Source: Bathymodiolus brooksi thiotrophic gill symbiont (GTDB lineage: Bacteria > Pseudomonadota > Gammaproteobacteria > PS1 > Pseudothioglobaceae). From it: DNA of 51,475 nucleotides. A program made the translations under genes and the position numbers. The notes under the pieces were generated by a model. It had not been told where the DNA came from and did no database searches. It saw only the letters and a list, made by a program, of their open reading frames with translations. The stretch lies in contig NZ_CAHJWD020000245.1 of NCBI RefSeq assembly GCF_903642095.1, forward strand, positions 1-51,475. Reading direction: 5' to 3'. Shown one piece after another: positions 33,615 to 43,535 of this stretch (position 1 is the first letter of the stretch; every line of letters starts with the position of its first letter).

Positions 33615-34270
33615 GCCGTTACCACGCGAACACCATTAGGTGTGCCGAGTAGCAAAACATCTGCAGGGCTGTTAGCAAATAAGCCATTGGTAACCACTCC
33701 AACAATACTATTTAACTCAGTTTCTAAGTCTTTTGGATTGGTGATTTTTAACTCACTTACATCTAAAATTAGGTTGCCATTATCGGTGGTGAATTCCCTG
33801 AGTTTTACCGTGCCACCAATTCTTTTGCTAATTTCACGACTGACATAATTTGCACTCATTGGGATGACTTCCACGGGAAGTGGGAATTGACCCATGACAC
33901 TAACTAGTTTGGATTCATCGGCGATACAAATAAATTTATCTGCTACTGCAGCCACAATTTTTTCACGCGTCAACGCACCGCCACCTCCTTTAATAAGGTT
34001 AAGTCCATCGTCCGATTCATCAGCACCATCAATATAAACTGATAATTTTTCCACATCATTTAAATTAAATACTTCAATGCCGTGTGATTGTAATCGTTGT
34101 GCTGTTGCCTCAGAACTGGCAACTGTGCCTTTTATTTTGTCTTTTATTGTTGCTAAGGCATCAATAAAAAAATTAGCCGTTGAACCTGTGCCAACACCTA
34201 TAATAGTATCTTCAACGACATAGTTTAATGCTTCAGTGGCTACCGCTTGTTTCATTTCATCTTGTGTCAT
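33611..34270 (-). CDS. rpiA: Ribose-5-phosphate isomerase A
   Basis: 219 residues; interconverts ribulose-5-P and ribose-5-[52 protein letters not shown] (split here by position only) and VGVVTNGLF are all present. Length is typical. Its ATG lies 37 bases from the divergent rdgB start. Confidence 0.96.
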   Translation of the reverse strand: MTQDEMKQAVATEALNYVVEDTIIGVGTGSTANFFIDALATIKDKIKGTVASSEATAQRLQSHGIEVFNLNDVEKLSVYIDGADESDDGLNLIKGGGGALTREKIVAAVADKFICIADESKLVSVMGQFPLPVEVIPMSANYVSREISKRIGGTVKLREFTTDNGNLILDVSELKITNPKDLETELNSIVGVVTNGLFANSPADVLLLGTPNGVRVVTA

Positions 34271-34307
34271 GATATTCCTTAATAAATTAATTGTTAAATA
34301 TTATACT

Positions 34308-34877
34308 ATGAGAAAAATAATCTTAGCCAGCAACAATCAGGGAAAAATTAAAGAATTTAATTTTATGCTCAAAGGCGTTTATGAAGTTGTATCTATGGGC
34401 GATATGGGCGTTAAAGAAGTGCCTGAAACAGGATTGACTTTTGTGGAAAATGCGCTAATTAAAGCGCGTAATGCCTCTGAGCAATCAGATCTACCAGCCT
34501 TAGCGGATGATTCTGGTTTGAATGTAGCATCATTAAATGGAGATCCGGGGATTTATTCAGCACGATATAGTGGCGGTAACGATGAGCAAAATATTGATAA
34601 GTTGCTGAAAAATATGGACGGCATTAAAAATAGAACTGCCTATTTTTATTGTGCCATCGTTTTTGTTGAGCATGCTAACGACCCCACGCCTGTTATTGCT
34701 ATTGGCAAATGGCAGGGTGAAATTTTAGAGCAAAGACAAGGCAAAAATGGCTTTGGCTATGATGCCGTTTTCTACCTACCTACTTTAAAAAAATCTTCGG
34801 CAGAACTAGAAGTATCTGTGAAAAATATCATTTCACATCGTGCCTTAGCCATGCAAGATTTGCTTGCAAAACTATGA
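34308..34877 (+). CDS. rdgB: XTP/dITP diphosphatase (HAM1/RdgB)
   Basis: 189 residues from the ATG at 34308 (MRKIILASNNQGKIKEF). A 24-residue upstream extension would run into rpiA and has no family support. LADDSGLNVASLNGDPGIYSARYSG and GKNGFGYDAVFYLP are the family motifs. Removes non-canonical purine triphosphates before they enter DNA or RNA. Overlaps hemW by 4 bases. Confidence 0.95.
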   Translation: MRKIILASNNQGKIKEFNFMLKGVYEVVSMGDMGVKEVPETGLTFVENALIKARNASEQSDLPALADDSGLNVASLNGDPGIYSARYSGGNDEQNIDKLLKNMDGIKNRTAYFYCAIVFVEHANDPTPVIAIGKWQGEILEQRQGKNGFGYDAVFYLPTLKKSSAELEVSVKNIISHRALAMQDLLAKL

Positions 34878-35980
34878 CTTTGCCCCCACTTTCACTTTAT
34901 ATTCACTATCCTTGGTGTGTGAAAAAATGTCCCTATTGTGATTTTAATTCGCACCAGCAACAAGGGGATAACGACAAGGCTTATATGCAAGCTGTGTTAG
35001 CAGATTTGGACAATCAATTACAAGAAAACTTGGTGCAAGGGCGAGAAATTCAAACGATTTTTATTGGCGGTGGCACACCCAGTTTATGCACCATTGAAGC
35101 GATGGAAATATTGTTTTCAGGATTGCAAAAAAAGTTAGTTTTTGCTAAAGATATTGAAATCACGCTAGAAGCCAATCCTGGGGCGAGTGACAAGGGAAAA
35201 TTTAGTGCTTTTAGGGCAATGGGTATCAATCGTTTGTCAATTGGCGTGCAATCTTTTAATAACACACATTTACAAAATTTAGGCAGAATACATTCCGCAC
35301 AACAAGCTATTGAAGCGGTGCAAGGGGCACAGGCGTGTGGTTTTGACAATATTAATATTGACCTGATGTTTGGTTTTGAAAATCAAAGTGTTACCGAATG
35401 TTTGAGTGATGTAAAGCAAGCCATTGAACTCAATCCAGCACACCTTTCTTTTTATCAACTTACTATTGAACCGAATACTTTTTTTGCCAAATATCCACCA
35501 ACACTTTCACAAGAAACGAATTGGGAAATGCAAGAACAAACGCACCAATTATTAACACAAGCAGGGTTTCCTCAATATGAAATTTCGGCATTTTCACAGC
35601 GACCTGCAAAACACAATCTGAATTATTGGCAATTTGGTGATTATTTAGGGATTGGTGCTGGTGCACACGGAAAAATCACCAAGAATGATAAAATTATCCG
35701 CACTCTACAATCAAAATCACCGATGGATTTTATGCGAAATAACCAACATAAGATGACTCCTGTGCGGCAACCCAGTTTTGAATTTATGTTAAATGCGTTA
35801 AGGTTGAAAGCAGGATTTGAACCTAATTTATTTATGCAAAGAACAGGGTTGGCACTTGATAATATCAAAGTGCCGTTACAAAAAGCCTTTGATTTAGGGC
35901 TATTGGAGCAAAAAGGTAATATTAGGGCGACAGAAAAAGGCTTTGATTTTTTAAATGATTTGCAACAGATTTTTTTATAA
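34874..35980 (+). CDS. hemW: HemW-like radical SAM protein
   Basis: 368 residues. Radical SAM cluster C15-x3-C19-x2-C22 in HYPWCVKKCPYCDFNSH, GGGTPSL, and GVQSFN. HemW is a heme chaperone often misannotated as coproporphyrinogen III oxidase HemN; the CDFNSH form and the shorter length fit HemW. Heme delivery would suit the cbb3 oxidase nearby in the genome, although there is no operon link. A palindromic element follows 6 bases after the stop. Confidence 0.92.
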   Translation: MTLPPLSLYIHYPWCVKKCPYCDFNSHQQQGDNDKAYMQAVLADLDNQLQENLVQGREIQTIFIGGGTPSLCTIEAMEILFSGLQKKLVFAKDIEITLEANPGASDKGKFSAFRAMGINRLSIGVQSFNNTHLQNLGRIHSAQQAIEAVQGAQACGFDNINIDLMFGFENQSVTECLSDVKQAIELNPAHLSFYQLTIEPNTFFAKYPPTLSQETNWEMQEQTHQLLTQAGFPQYEISAFSQRPAKHNLNYWQFGDYLGIGAGAHGKITKNDKIIRTLQSKSPMDFMRNNQHKMTPVRQPSFEFMLNALRLKAGFEPNLFMQRTGLALDNIKVPLQKAFDLGLLEQKGNIRATEKGFDFLNDLQQIFL

Positions 35981-35986
35981 TAAATT

Positions 35987-36060
35987 GAGACCTTTGCATA
36001 AATATGAATAATCATCAAAAATTGAATTCTGCTAATCATCCATATTTATGTAAAGGTCTC
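35987..36060. mobile_element. 74-bp palindromic MITE-like element
   Basis: Terminal inverted repeats GAGACCTTTGCATAAATATG and CATATTTATGTAAAGGTCTC (one mismatch in 20), flanked on both sides by AAATT (35982-35986 and 36061-36065), a likely 5-bp target duplication. It carries no gene. It shares its ends with the 100-bp copy at 41203 and lacks about 26 central bases. Located between converging hemW and glnS. Confidence 0.8.
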
Positions 36061-36099
36061 AAATTAATATTTTGCTAAAGTCTCAGCATTCATTTAAAC

Positions 36100-37770
36100 C
36101 TATTTCCCCCAAGTATCACGCAGACTGACTGTTTTATTGAATACCAAATCTTCAGTTTGACTGTCTCTACAAAAATAGCCTTCACGCTCAAATTGATAAG
36201 CCTGATCAGGTTTGGCATTTTGCATACTTGGCTCAACGATGCCATAAGTAGTTACCAAAGATTCTGGATTGAGCAACTGCTCAAAGTGGTCATTTTTACC
36301 TGGATTTTCAAGGGTGAACAATCTATCATATAATCTGAACTCTGCTCTGAGTGCTTTACTGGCTTCAACAAAATGAATAACCCCTTTTACTTTGCGACCA
36401 TCAGTTGGGTTTTTGCCCAAAGTGTCTGGGTCATAAGTGGCATATACGGTGGTTATATTGCCATCAAAATCGGTGTCAAAAGTGGTGGCATTAATGACAT
36501 AAGCGTTACGCAAGCGCACTTCTTTGTCAATGGCTAGGCGTTTAAATTTCTTATTCGGCGCTATTTCTTCAAAATCTGCTCTGTCAATATACAATTCTTT
36601 AGAAAAGAAAATTTCACGCTTACCCATATCTTCATTTTGTGGATGAATGGGTGCTTGAAGCGTTTCAATTTTCCCTTCAGGATAGTTTTCAATGATGATT
36701 TTAATGGGGTTAATCACGCCCATGGTGCGAGGTGCGATAATATTAAGGTCATCGCGTATAGAGGCTTCTAAAATTGCCATATCGGTCATACTATCTACTT
36801 TTGAAATGCCAATTTTATCGACAAAATCACGAATACTAGCGGCGGTATAACCACGACGACGCAAACCTGAAAGTGTTGGCATGCGTGGGTCATCCCAGCC
36901 AGATACTAAATTATGCTCCACCAATTGTTGCAATTTTCGCTTGCTCATTACTGTATATTCAAGGTTTAAGCGTGAAAATTCATATTGATGTGGGCGATTT
37001 GGTTTATTGAAATCGTCTAAATTTTCCAATATCCAGTTATATAAACGACGATTGTCTTGAAATTCTAATGTGCAAAGTGAATGGGTAACCCCTTCAATCG
37101 CATCTGAAATACAATGGGCAAAATCATACATTGGATAAATACGCCATTCGTTACCAGTCTGATGATGCTTATCAAAACGAATGCGATACAGTGCTGGGTC
37201 ACGCATACACATAAATGATGATGACATATCAACTTTGGCACGCAATACGCACTCCCCTTCAGAGAATTTACCTTCTTTCATTTTTGCAAGCAAAGCTAAG
37301 TTTTCTGCTTTTGGCGTGTTACGATAAGGGCTATTTTCCCCCGCTTCTTTGAGCGTGCCACGATAAGTGCGTGTCTCTTCTGCATCTAAAAAGCACACAT
37401 ACGCCAAATCTTTGTTAATGAGTTCAATCGCATATTCATAAAATTTTGGAAAGTAATTAGAACTGTATCGAATTTCACCATCCCAATCAAAACCTAGCCA
37501 CTTCACATCATTTTTGATAGAATCAACAAACGCCAAATCTTCTTTGGTAGGATTGGTGTCATCAAAACGCAAATTACATTGACCGTTATAGTCTTTTGCC
37601 AAAGTAAAATTAAGGCAAATAGATTTTGCGTGACCAATATGCAAATAGCCATTTGGCTCAGGCGGAAAACGCGTTTGGATAGATTCGTGTAAATTTGATG
37701 CCAAATCATCATTAATTTGATGGCGAATAAAATTTATTACGGGTTTGTCGTTTGATGTGTTGTTACTCAT
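36100..37770 (-). CDS. glnS: Glutaminyl-tRNA synthetase
   Basis: 556 residues, class I aminoacyl-tRNA synthetase. HIGH motif in [10 protein letters not shown] (44-47), KMSKS-type loop as [18 protein letters not shown]-like [12 protein letters not shown], and the beta-barrel anticodon-binding C-terminal half (VRLRNAYVI). Typical length. Presence of GlnS implies direct Gln-tRNA charging rather than only amidation. Confidence 0.97.
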   Translation of the reverse strand: MSNNTSNDKPVINFIRHQINDDLASNLHESIQTRFPPEPNGYLHIGHAKSICLNFTLAKDYNGQCNLRFDDTNPTKEDLAFVDSIKNDVKWLGFDWDGEIRYSSNYFPKFYEYAIELINKDLAYVCFLDAEETRTYRGTLKEAGENSPYRNTPKAENLALLAKMKEGKFSEGECVLRAKVDMSSSFMCMRDPALYRIRFDKHHQTGNEWRIYPMYDFAHCISDAIEGVTHSLCTLEFQDNRRLYNWILENLDDFNKPNRPHQYEFSRLNLEYTVMSKRKLQQLVEHNLVSGWDDPRMPTLSGLRRRGYTAASIRDFVDKIGISKVDSMTDMAILEASIRDDLNIIAPRTMGVINPIKIIIENYPEGKIETLQAPIHPQNEDMGKREIFFSKELYIDRADFEEIAPNKKFKRLAIDKEVRLRNAYVINATTFDTDFDGNITTVYATYDPDTLGKNPTDGRKVKGVIHFVEASKALRAEFRLYDRLFTLENPGKNDHFEQLLNPESLVTTYGIVEPSMQNAKPDQAYQFEREGYFCRDSQTEDLVFNKTVSLRDTWGK

Positions 37771-37903
37771 AGGTGCTAAATTATAGCGTGATAGTAATAA
37801 TAGTGGGGCAATCTGACCGAATAAATATATTGAGAGACCTTATTGAGATTTATGCAAAGTTAAAAATTCATATATTTGCTGGTGGTGGATATATAATAAG
37901 TCA

Positions 37904-39100
37904 ATGAAATATAACAAAAACTTTTACCAAATCCATTCTAATGACGATATTTTTCAGCGTATTAAAGGCGAGCGTGCGACAGTTGGTTATTATGATTTGC
38001 CTTATCAAGATACCAGTAATATTAAGGCGTATGTTGAGACGGTTATACAGCGGCACATTGTTGTTTTAGGCATTGGCGGGTCAAGTTTGGGTGCTAAGGC
38101 AATTTATGAATTTTTACTGCCATCAAATCATTATCAAAAGGATTTGGTTTTTTTAGAGACGGTTGACCCGCTTAAAATCAATCATTGTTTGACCAAATTT
38201 GATATTAAAAATGCACATTTTGTGGTGATTTCAAAATCAGGTAATACTATTGAAACCATCAGTTTATTTAAGTATTTAAGAACCTTGGTTGAGATTAATA
38301 GCGATAATTGCACCATTATTTCCGAGGCACAAACTGGATTAACCAAGTTTGCTCAGGACAATCAAATTACCACCTTTGAATTGTCTGAGAATATTGGCGG
38401 GCGTTTTTCAGTTTTTAGCGTAGTCGGTTTAGTGCCACTTGCGATGGTGGGTGTAGATATTGACAATCTGCTGAATGGTGCTAAGCGTGTATCGGATAGT
38501 TTTTTTATACAAAAAGATTATTATCAGCCGATTATTAGCAAAGCACGATTTTTGGTGGAAAATAAAGGGCGTTTTAATATTAATGCGATTTTTTCTTATT
38601 CCTCAGCACTTGAAGGCTTTAATAAATGGTATGTGCAGCTTTGGGCAGAGAGTTTGGGCAAACTTAATATTAACAAAACCCGACAAGCACTCACGCCAAT
38701 TGCCTTAATTGGCCCTATTGACCAGCACAGTTTTTTGCAACTTATTATTGACGGCGTGCGTGATAAAACCGTTACTTTTATTAAAATTGCCGATTTGAAG
38801 GACGACACCATTATTCCAAAATCTGACGCAACTCTAGGTTTAGAATATGCCGAAGGGCTGAGTTTTAACGACCTTTTGAATAAGCAAGCTGATGCCACTA
38901 TTCAATCTGTTGAAGACCAAAAAGACATCCCCTGTGATGTAATTACAGTCTCCACAGTGGATGAGTATAATATTGCCAAATTGATGTTCAGTTATCAATT
39001 ATTGGTTTCCACTATCGGGCAATTCTTGCAAATTAACACTTACAATCAGCCGGGTGTGGAAAAAGGTAAAGTCATTCTCAAAGAAAGTTTAAAGGGTTAA
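37904..39100 (+). CDS. pgi: Glucose-6-phosphate isomerase, short form
   Basis: 398 residues. The SIS fold motifs are VLGIGGSSLGAK (54-65), VVISKSGNTIET and GGRFSVFSVVGLVPLA, all diagnostic for Pgi; the C-terminal YNQPGVEKGK holds the catalytic Lys region. About 150 residues shorter than E. coli Pgi, like the compact type found in several other bacterial groups. galU follows after 2 bases, so they form a sugar-phosphate pair. Confidence 0.92.
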   Translation: MKYNKNFYQIHSNDDIFQRIKGERATVGYYDLPYQDTSNIKAYVETVIQRHIVVLGIGGSSLGAKAIYEFLLPSNHYQKDLVFLETVDPLKINHCLTKFDIKNAHFVVISKSGNTIETISLFKYLRTLVEINSDNCTIISEAQTGLTKFAQDNQITTFELSENIGGRFSVFSVVGLVPLAMVGVDIDNLLNGAKRVSDSFFIQKDYYQPIISKARFLVENKGRFNINAIFSYSSALEGFNKWYVQLWAESLGKLNINKTRQALTPIALIGPIDQHSFLQLIIDGVRDKTVTFIKIADLKDDTIIPKSDATLGLEYAEGLSFNDLLNKQADATIQSVEDQKDIPCDVITVSTVDEYNIAKLMFSYQLLVSTIGQFLQINTYNQPGVEKGKVILKESLKG

Positions 39101-39102
39101 TA

Positions 39103-39939
39103 ATGTGTGTTATCAATAAATGTCTTTTCCCAGTTGCAGGTTATGGCACACGATTTTTGCCCGCCACTAAAGCCATTCCTAAGGAAATGTTGCCCATTCT
39201 CACCAAGCCACTGATTCAATACGGCGTAGAAGAAGCGATGAGTGCAGGTATTAGCACAATGGCAATGGTAACGAGTAAGCACAAGCAGGCAATTAAGGCA
39301 CATTTTCAACCACATCCAGAGATTGAAGCCAGTATCCAAGGCACACCTAAATCGCCTTTACTGGATGAAGTGAATCACATTATCAAGCAATGTAATTTTA
39401 CTTATATTGAACAACAGCAAATGCAAGGCTTGGGGCATGCCATTTACACAGGGAAGGCGTTAATCGGTCACGAATCATTTGCAGTAATTTTGCCTGATGA
39501 TTTATGCACCAATGATGGCGATTCAGTGTTGTTACAAATGACCAAATTACACGCCCAACACCCCGATTGTTGCATTGTAGCAATTGAAGCAGTGCCAATG
39601 GATTCGGTGGATAAATACGGTGTGATTGATGGTGAATTATTACCAGGTTCAAAAAACGCCTATCGTGTGCATAATATGGTGGAAAAACCCACCCCAGCAG
39701 AAGCACCAACTAACTTATCTATCGTGGGTCGTTATATTCTCACATATGAGATTTTTGCAGCGTTAGAAAGCACTCAACCTGATAAAAATGGCGAAATTCA
39801 AATCACTGACGCACTATTAACACTTGCCAAACAAGGCAAAGTCATCGCTTATCAATTCCAAGGTACACGCTTTGACTGTGGTAGCGTTAAAGGTTTTGTG
39901 GAAGCAAATACGCTTTTTGCATCGAAAACCCTTTTTTAA
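39103..39939 (+). CDS. galU: UTP-glucose-1-phosphate uridylyltransferase
   Basis: 278 residues. PVAGYGTRFLPATKAIPKEML is the nucleotide-binding start; LPDDL, DKYGVIDG, MVEKPTPAEAPTNL and FDCGSVKGFVEAN are family motifs. Makes UDP-glucose for cell-envelope polysaccharides. Encoded 2 bases after pgi; together they lead from fructose-6-P to UDP-glucose, apart from phosphoglucomutase, which is not here. Confidence 0.95.
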   Translation: MCVINKCLFPVAGYGTRFLPATKAIPKEMLPILTKPLIQYGVEEAMSAGISTMAMVTSKHKQAIKAHFQPHPEIEASIQGTPKSPLLDEVNHIIKQCNFTYIEQQQMQGLGHAIYTGKALIGHESFAVILPDDLCTNDGDSVLLQMTKLHAQHPDCCIVAIEAVPMDSVDKYGVIDGELLPGSKNAYRVHNMVEKPTPAEAPTNLSIVGRYILTYEIFAALESTQPDKNGEIQITDALLTLAKQGKVIAYQFQGTRFDCGSVKGFVEANTLFASKTLF

Positions 39940-40293
39940 TAGGTGAAAGGGTGGGGACAGGCACTAAATGGTGAAATTAAGACAATTGAGAATAAGAATG
40001 TTAGCGGTATTTTTGTTTGCAAATTGTGTAAATAAAGACAATGCACAGAATTTTAACTCTACAAAACATCAACTTATCTGATAATGCAATGTTATGGCTT
40101 GATGATAAAAATTGGATACGGATGAATTGCACTTATAACACCTATTAAATGAAGCAATTAAATCGTTTTATTTTGATTTTTGTGTATTTAAAAATTATGT
40201 AAGGACCTCATTGGATTAATATCAGTAGATAACTAACATTCTAGTTCAAAAATGATTATAATAGTCCGATTATTTTGTATGAAGATGGATTTT
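39940..40293. other. Gene-free stretch between galU and rplM with coding-like debris
   Basis: 354 bases. Near the start is GGTGGGGACAGGCACT, similar to the GGGGACAGG boxes near 49060. Short plus-strand open pieces in different frames follow: about 37 codons from the ATG at 39968, then INLSDNAMLWLDDKNWIRM near 40070-40130, then a piece ending near 40218. These look like a gene broken by several frameshifts, but no family was recognised. The right end holds the rplM promoter. Confidence 0.4.
40257..40262 (+). promoter_or_regulatory. Possible -10 box of rplM-rpsI
   Basis: Perfect TATAAT 31 bases before the rplM ATG, a spacing normal for a ribosomal operon. The -35 (near TAACAT) is weak. Confidence 0.4.
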
Positions 40294-40722
40294 ATGAAAA
40301 CATTTAGCGCTAAGGCACATGAGGTAAAAAGAGACTGGTTATTAGTTGACGCTAATGGCAAAACATTGGGTCGTTTAGCAACAGCAGTCGCTTCTCGTCT
40401 TCGTGGAAAGCACAAAGCTGAATTTACACCGCATACAGATACAGGTGATTACATCGTTATTATCAATGCTGAAAAGGTCAAAGTAACAGGTAAGAAATTT
40501 GATGATAAAATGTATTACCACCACACAGGTTATGTGGGTAATTTAAAATCAATTGCGTTTAAAGATTTACAAGCAAAGAAACCTGAAGAGATTATCAATA
40601 AGGCAGTGAGAGGTATGTTGCCAAAGGGTCCTTTAGGAAGAGATATGTTTAGAAAAATGAAGGTATTTGTAGGTGCTGAACATACGCATGAGGCGCAACA
40701 ACCTCAACTTTTAGAGATTTAA
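40294..40722 (+). CDS. rplM: 50S ribosomal protein L13
   Basis: 142 residues from the ATG at 40294, matching E. coli L13 ([15 protein letters not shown] at the start; [52 protein letters not shown] at the end). An ATG at 40252 would add 14 residues with no family support. rpsI follows after 20 bases, the standard rplM-rpsI order. Confidence 0.98.
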   Translation: MKTFSAKAHEVKRDWLLVDANGKTLGRLATAVASRLRGKHKAEFTPHTDTGDYIVIINAEKVKVTGKKFDDKMYYHHTGYVGNLKSIAFKDLQAKKPEEIINKAVRGMLPKGPLGRDMFRKMKVFVGAEHTHEAQQPQLLEI

Positions 40723-40742
40723 TTTAAGGTATAAAGAAAATT

Positions 40743-41138
40743 ATGGCAAAGACAGAAACATTTTATGCAACAGGCAGAAGAAAAACTTCAGTAGCTCGTG
40801 TTTATATGACAAAAGGTAAGGGTGTATTTACCGTTAATAAGCGTCCGATGAGTGAATATTTTGGTCGTGAAACTTCTTCAATGATTATTAACCAACCGCT
40901 AGACACAGTTGAGATGAGAGACAAGTTTGATTTCAACATCATTGTTAAAGGTGGTGGTGATACTGGGCAGGCGGGTGCAATTCGTTTAGGTGTTACTCGT
41001 GCGTTGATGGAATATAATAACGACTTGAGACCTGATTTGCGTAAAGCAGGCTTTGTTACTCGTGATGCAAGAATTGTTGAGCGTAAGAAAGTAGGTCATA
41101 AGAAAGCGCGTAAGAGTGAGCAGTATTCAAAGCGTTAA
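40743..41138 (+). CDS. rpsI: 30S ribosomal protein S9
   Basis: 131 residues. [14 protein letters not shown] near the start, [20 protein letters not shown] in the middle and the conserved C-terminal [12 protein letters not shown] that reaches the P-site. Second gene of the rplM-rpsI operon, followed by a strong terminator. Confidence 0.98.
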   Translation: MAKTETFYATGRRKTSVARVYMTKGKGVFTVNKRPMSEYFGRETSSMIINQPLDTVEMRDKFDFNIIVKGGGDTGQAGAIRLGVTRALMEYNNDLRPDLRKAGFVTRDARIVERKKVGHKKARKSEQYSKR

Positions 41139-41157
41139 TTTCAATCCAAATAATGAT

Positions 41158-41184
41158 AAAAAACCCGCAATTTGCGGGTTTTTT
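41158..41184 (+). terminator. Rho-independent terminator of rplM-rpsI
   Basis: 12-bp stem AAAAAACCCGCA/TGCGGGTTTTTT around a 3-base loop, 19 bases after the rpsI stop. GC core and T-run. Confidence 0.93.
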
Positions 41185-41202
41185 AATGTCTGTTATTTTA
41201 GT

Positions 41203-41302
41203 GAGGCCTTTGCATAAATATGAATAATCATTAAAAATCCACTTTTTACCAATTTGACAAAAATTGAATTCTGTTAATCATCCATATTTATGCAAAGGCC
41301 TC
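41203..41302. mobile_element. 100-bp palindromic MITE-like element
   Basis: Perfect 20-bp terminal repeats GAGGCCTTTGCATAAATATG and CATATTTATGCAAAGGCCTC, flanked by TTTAGT at 41197-41202 and 41303-41308, a likely 6-bp target duplication. The interior includes AAAAATCCACTTTTTACC, shared with the fragment at 18478, and AATTGAATTCTG, shared with the 74-bp copy. Inserted just past the rpsI terminator. Confidence 0.83.
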
Positions 41303-41338
41303 TTTAGTGATAAGATTTTGTTATTTTTGAAAATGCTA

Positions 41339-42034
41339 TTAGTCAAATCGGGTTAAATTATTTTGTCTAATAATTCTTTGCACCAATTCAATATATTCAT
41401 AACCAGCTAACGAGTATTTATTCAGCCCTTCAGAAAGGCTTTTTCCTGTGATTCTAAGATTGTGTATACGCTTATAAGCCCTAATTTCCCTGAGTAATTT
41501 ATAGGCACGGTTGCGGTTGATATTCAACAGATAATATTCAATTGATTTGCTGGTTGATGCGAATTTTTTTATTTCGTGTTTAGCATTTTTATTGCGATTT
41601 TTAGGGACGGTACCACAGCCTTTTGTAAAACACCAGATACCAAAATAATTATTTGATTCTCTGGCAAATCGTGATCGCCCCCAATTAGATTCAATCGCCG
41701 CTTGTGCTAATATCAAAGAAGCAGGAATGATATCTACCATAGTTAATAATATTTGTTTGTTTGTGTTCTTAAGGTGGTATTTTTTGGCTAATTTTTTTAT
41801 CTGTAATTCGCTCAACTGATTGTTTTTAATGAGTAAACGAGTTTTTCTAATTTTTTTCTCCTCTTCTTTCACCAACGGTAGCAAGTATTTAAAAAAATTA
41901 ATTTTCATTTCCTGAACATTTTTGACTTCATTAAAATTTGGTGCACTTAATGAGCTAGTCCGTGAAGTTACATATATTAAAATAACACAAATTATAGCAA
42001 AAAGTACCAATAATATTTTAATAGAATTCTTCAT
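41339..42034 (-). CDS. bax: Bax-family glucosaminidase-domain protein
   Basis: 231 residues. One N-terminal membrane helix (about 5-23), then a helical stretch and a glucosaminidase-type domain: ILAQAAIESNWGRSRFA with the likely catalytic Glu, NNYFGIWCFTKGCGTVP, and YSLAGYEYIELVQRII at the end. Resembles E. coli Bax, a putative peptidoglycan N-acetylglucosaminidase facing the periplasm. It overlaps the phosphatase gene upstream by 4 bases. Confidence 0.88.
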   Translation of the reverse strand: MKNSIKILLVLFAIICVILIYVTSRTSSLSAPNFNEVKNVQEMKINFFKYLLPLVKEEEKKIRKTRLLIKNNQLSELQIKKLAKKYHLKNTNKQILLTMVDIIPASLILAQAAIESNWGRSRFARESNNYFGIWCFTKGCGTVPKNRNKNAKHEIKKFASTSKSIEYYLLNINRNRAYKLLREIRAYKRIHNLRITGKSLSEGLNKYSLAGYEYIELVQRIIRQNNLTRFD

Positions 42035-42561
42035 ATTTTAAACCGTTCACAAGATGCAGAAATAACCTCTATTGTAAACATTTTTTCAATGGGCAAATGA
42101 AGTAAATGAGATTTAATGGCTCTAATTACACCTGCATGAGCGACGATTAATACTGATTGCACAGCGTTATCCTGTGTTATTTGCGTAAATACATCCAGAA
42201 CTCGGGCTTGAAAGGCATACAAATTTTCTGCACCTGATGGCTGGTTATCTACTGGGTTTTGTTTGAATTGGTCAACCGTTTGTTGCCCGATTTGTTGGGC
42301 ATTTTTACCTTGCCAATTACCAAACCCTATTTCTTTTAATGATTCAAATATTTGCATTTCTATGTGCAATGTTTGCGATAAATGTTGAGCGAATGCTTGG
42401 CAGCGAATCATAGGTGAAGTGGCAATAAAATCCCAGTGTTTGTTGAGGGTTGATGCTTGCATTTGTTGCCAGCCCTTTTTAGTTAAAGGGTCATCAAGCA
42501 GATTGCCACGATATAGGCGACCGCCCTCAGGCTCTCCATGTCTGAGTAAATCAAGTGTCAT
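42031..42561 (-). CDS. Histidine phosphatase family protein (CobC-like)
   Basis: 176 residues. Phosphohistidine motif LLRHGEP (R7-H8-G9) at the N-terminus, the second His in VLIVAHAGVIRAI, and GFGNWQGKNAQQI as in alpha-ribazole phosphatases of cobalamin synthesis. No cobalamin gene is near, so another phosphatase role is equally likely. Overlaps gpsA and bax by 4 bases each. Confidence 0.85.
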   Translation of the reverse strand: MTLDLLRHGEPEGGRLYRGNLLDDPLTKKGWQQMQASTLNKHWDFIATSPMIRCQAFAQHLSQTLHIEMQIFESLKEIGFGNWQGKNAQQIGQQTVDQFKQNPVDNQPSGAENLYAFQARVLDVFTQITQDNAVQSVLIVAHAGVIRAIKSHLLHLPIEKMFTIEVISASCERFKI

Positions 42562-43535
42562 TCGTTAATTTGCACTCTTGACATTAAATAATTTACCGCT
42601 TCAGTTGGCGTTGCTTGGTTTTGGATAACTTGATTAACTTGTTCACAAATTGGCATTTCAATGTGATGTTTTTGAGCAATTGACAAGACCAGTTCTAAAG
42701 TATTTAACCCTTCAACAGTTGCATTAATATGATTTAATGCTTGCTCAACGCTTTGATTGTTTGCCAATGCTTTACCAAAACGACGATTTCTTGACAAGTC
42801 ATCAGAGCAAGTAAGCACCAAATCGCCCAATCCCGACAAACCGTTAAAAGTAGTAATATTTGCACCCAATGCCACACCCAAACGAACCATTTCTGCCAAT
42901 CCTCGGGTAATGAGTGCCGCCTGAGTATTGGCACCATAACCCAGACCTGAGGCAATGCCAGCGGCAATTGCCAAAATATTTTTTATTGAGCCACCCACTT
43001 CTACACCAATAACATCATCGTTGGTGTAAGCCCTTAGTGTGTTGGTGTGCAATGCTTGTGCCCAATAGTCCCGAGTTTTTTTATCTTTTGAAGCAACAGC
43101 AAGTGCACTAGGTTTGTGACTGGCTACCTCAACAGCAAAACTAGGTCCTGAAATGACACAACTCGGATGTTTGTTTAAAATTGATTCAAAACTTTCATGC
43201 AAAAAACATTGCCCATCGGTATCAAAGCCTTTGGTTACCCAAGCCACAGGCTGATGGTTTGTTAGCAAAGGTTGCAACGCTTTCAGTGTCGCCATAAAGC
43301 CATAACTTGGCACAGCAATTAAAACACTGTGGGCATCTTGCACGCAGGATAAGTCAAAAGTGAGTTTTATATTTGGTGCATAATCTATAGATAGAGCAGG
43401 GTGCCTTGGTTGCAATACAGTAACTTCTTTTTGTGTGTGAGTATGCAAATAGACAGTATCAAAGTTATCTGCTAATGCAATTGACAATGCACTTCCCCAA
43501 GCACCAGCGCCAATAATACTGAGATTTTTATTCAT
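42558..43535 (-). CDS. gpsA: Glycerol-3-phosphate dehydrogenase [NAD(P)+]
   Basis: 325 residues. Rossmann motif GAGAWGSALSIAL (9-21), VTKGFD, SGPSFAVEVA, catalytic-Lys region VEVGGSIKNILAIAAGIASGLGYG and GLSGLGDLVLTC. Makes sn-glycerol-3-phosphate for phospholipids, feeding PlsY encoded at 5021. It shares one base with the grxC stop. Confidence 0.96.
   Translation of the reverse strand: MNKNLSIIGAGAWGSALSIALADNFDTVYLHTHTQKEVTVLQPRHPALSIDYAPNIKLTFDLSCVQDAHSVLIAVPSYGFMATLKALQPLLTNHQPVAWVTKGFDTDGQCFLHESFESILNKHPSCVISGPSFAVEVASHKPSALAVASKDKKTRDYWAQALHTNTLRAYTNDDVIGVEVGGSIKNILAIAAGIASGLGYGANTQAALITRGLAEMVRLGVALGANITTFNGLSGLGDLVLTCSDDLSRNRRFGKALANNQSVEQALNHINATVEGLNTLELVLSIAQKHHIEMPICEQVNQVIQNQATPTEAVNYLMSRVQINE

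Noticed and set aside
34236..34307. 24-residue N-terminal extension of RdgB
   Set aside because: It runs antisense through the rpiA start; family proteins begin at the Met used here.
37833..37868. GAGACCTT...ATTTATGCAAAG upstream of pgi, resembling both ends of the palindromic element
   Set aside because: Too short and AT-rich to separate from chance; could be a heavily deleted copy but is not supportable.
7932..40218. AAGGA(T/C)CTCATTGGATT shared between 7932 and 40201
   Set aside because: A 17-base near match is expected by chance in an AT-rich window of this size, and the flanks do not align.
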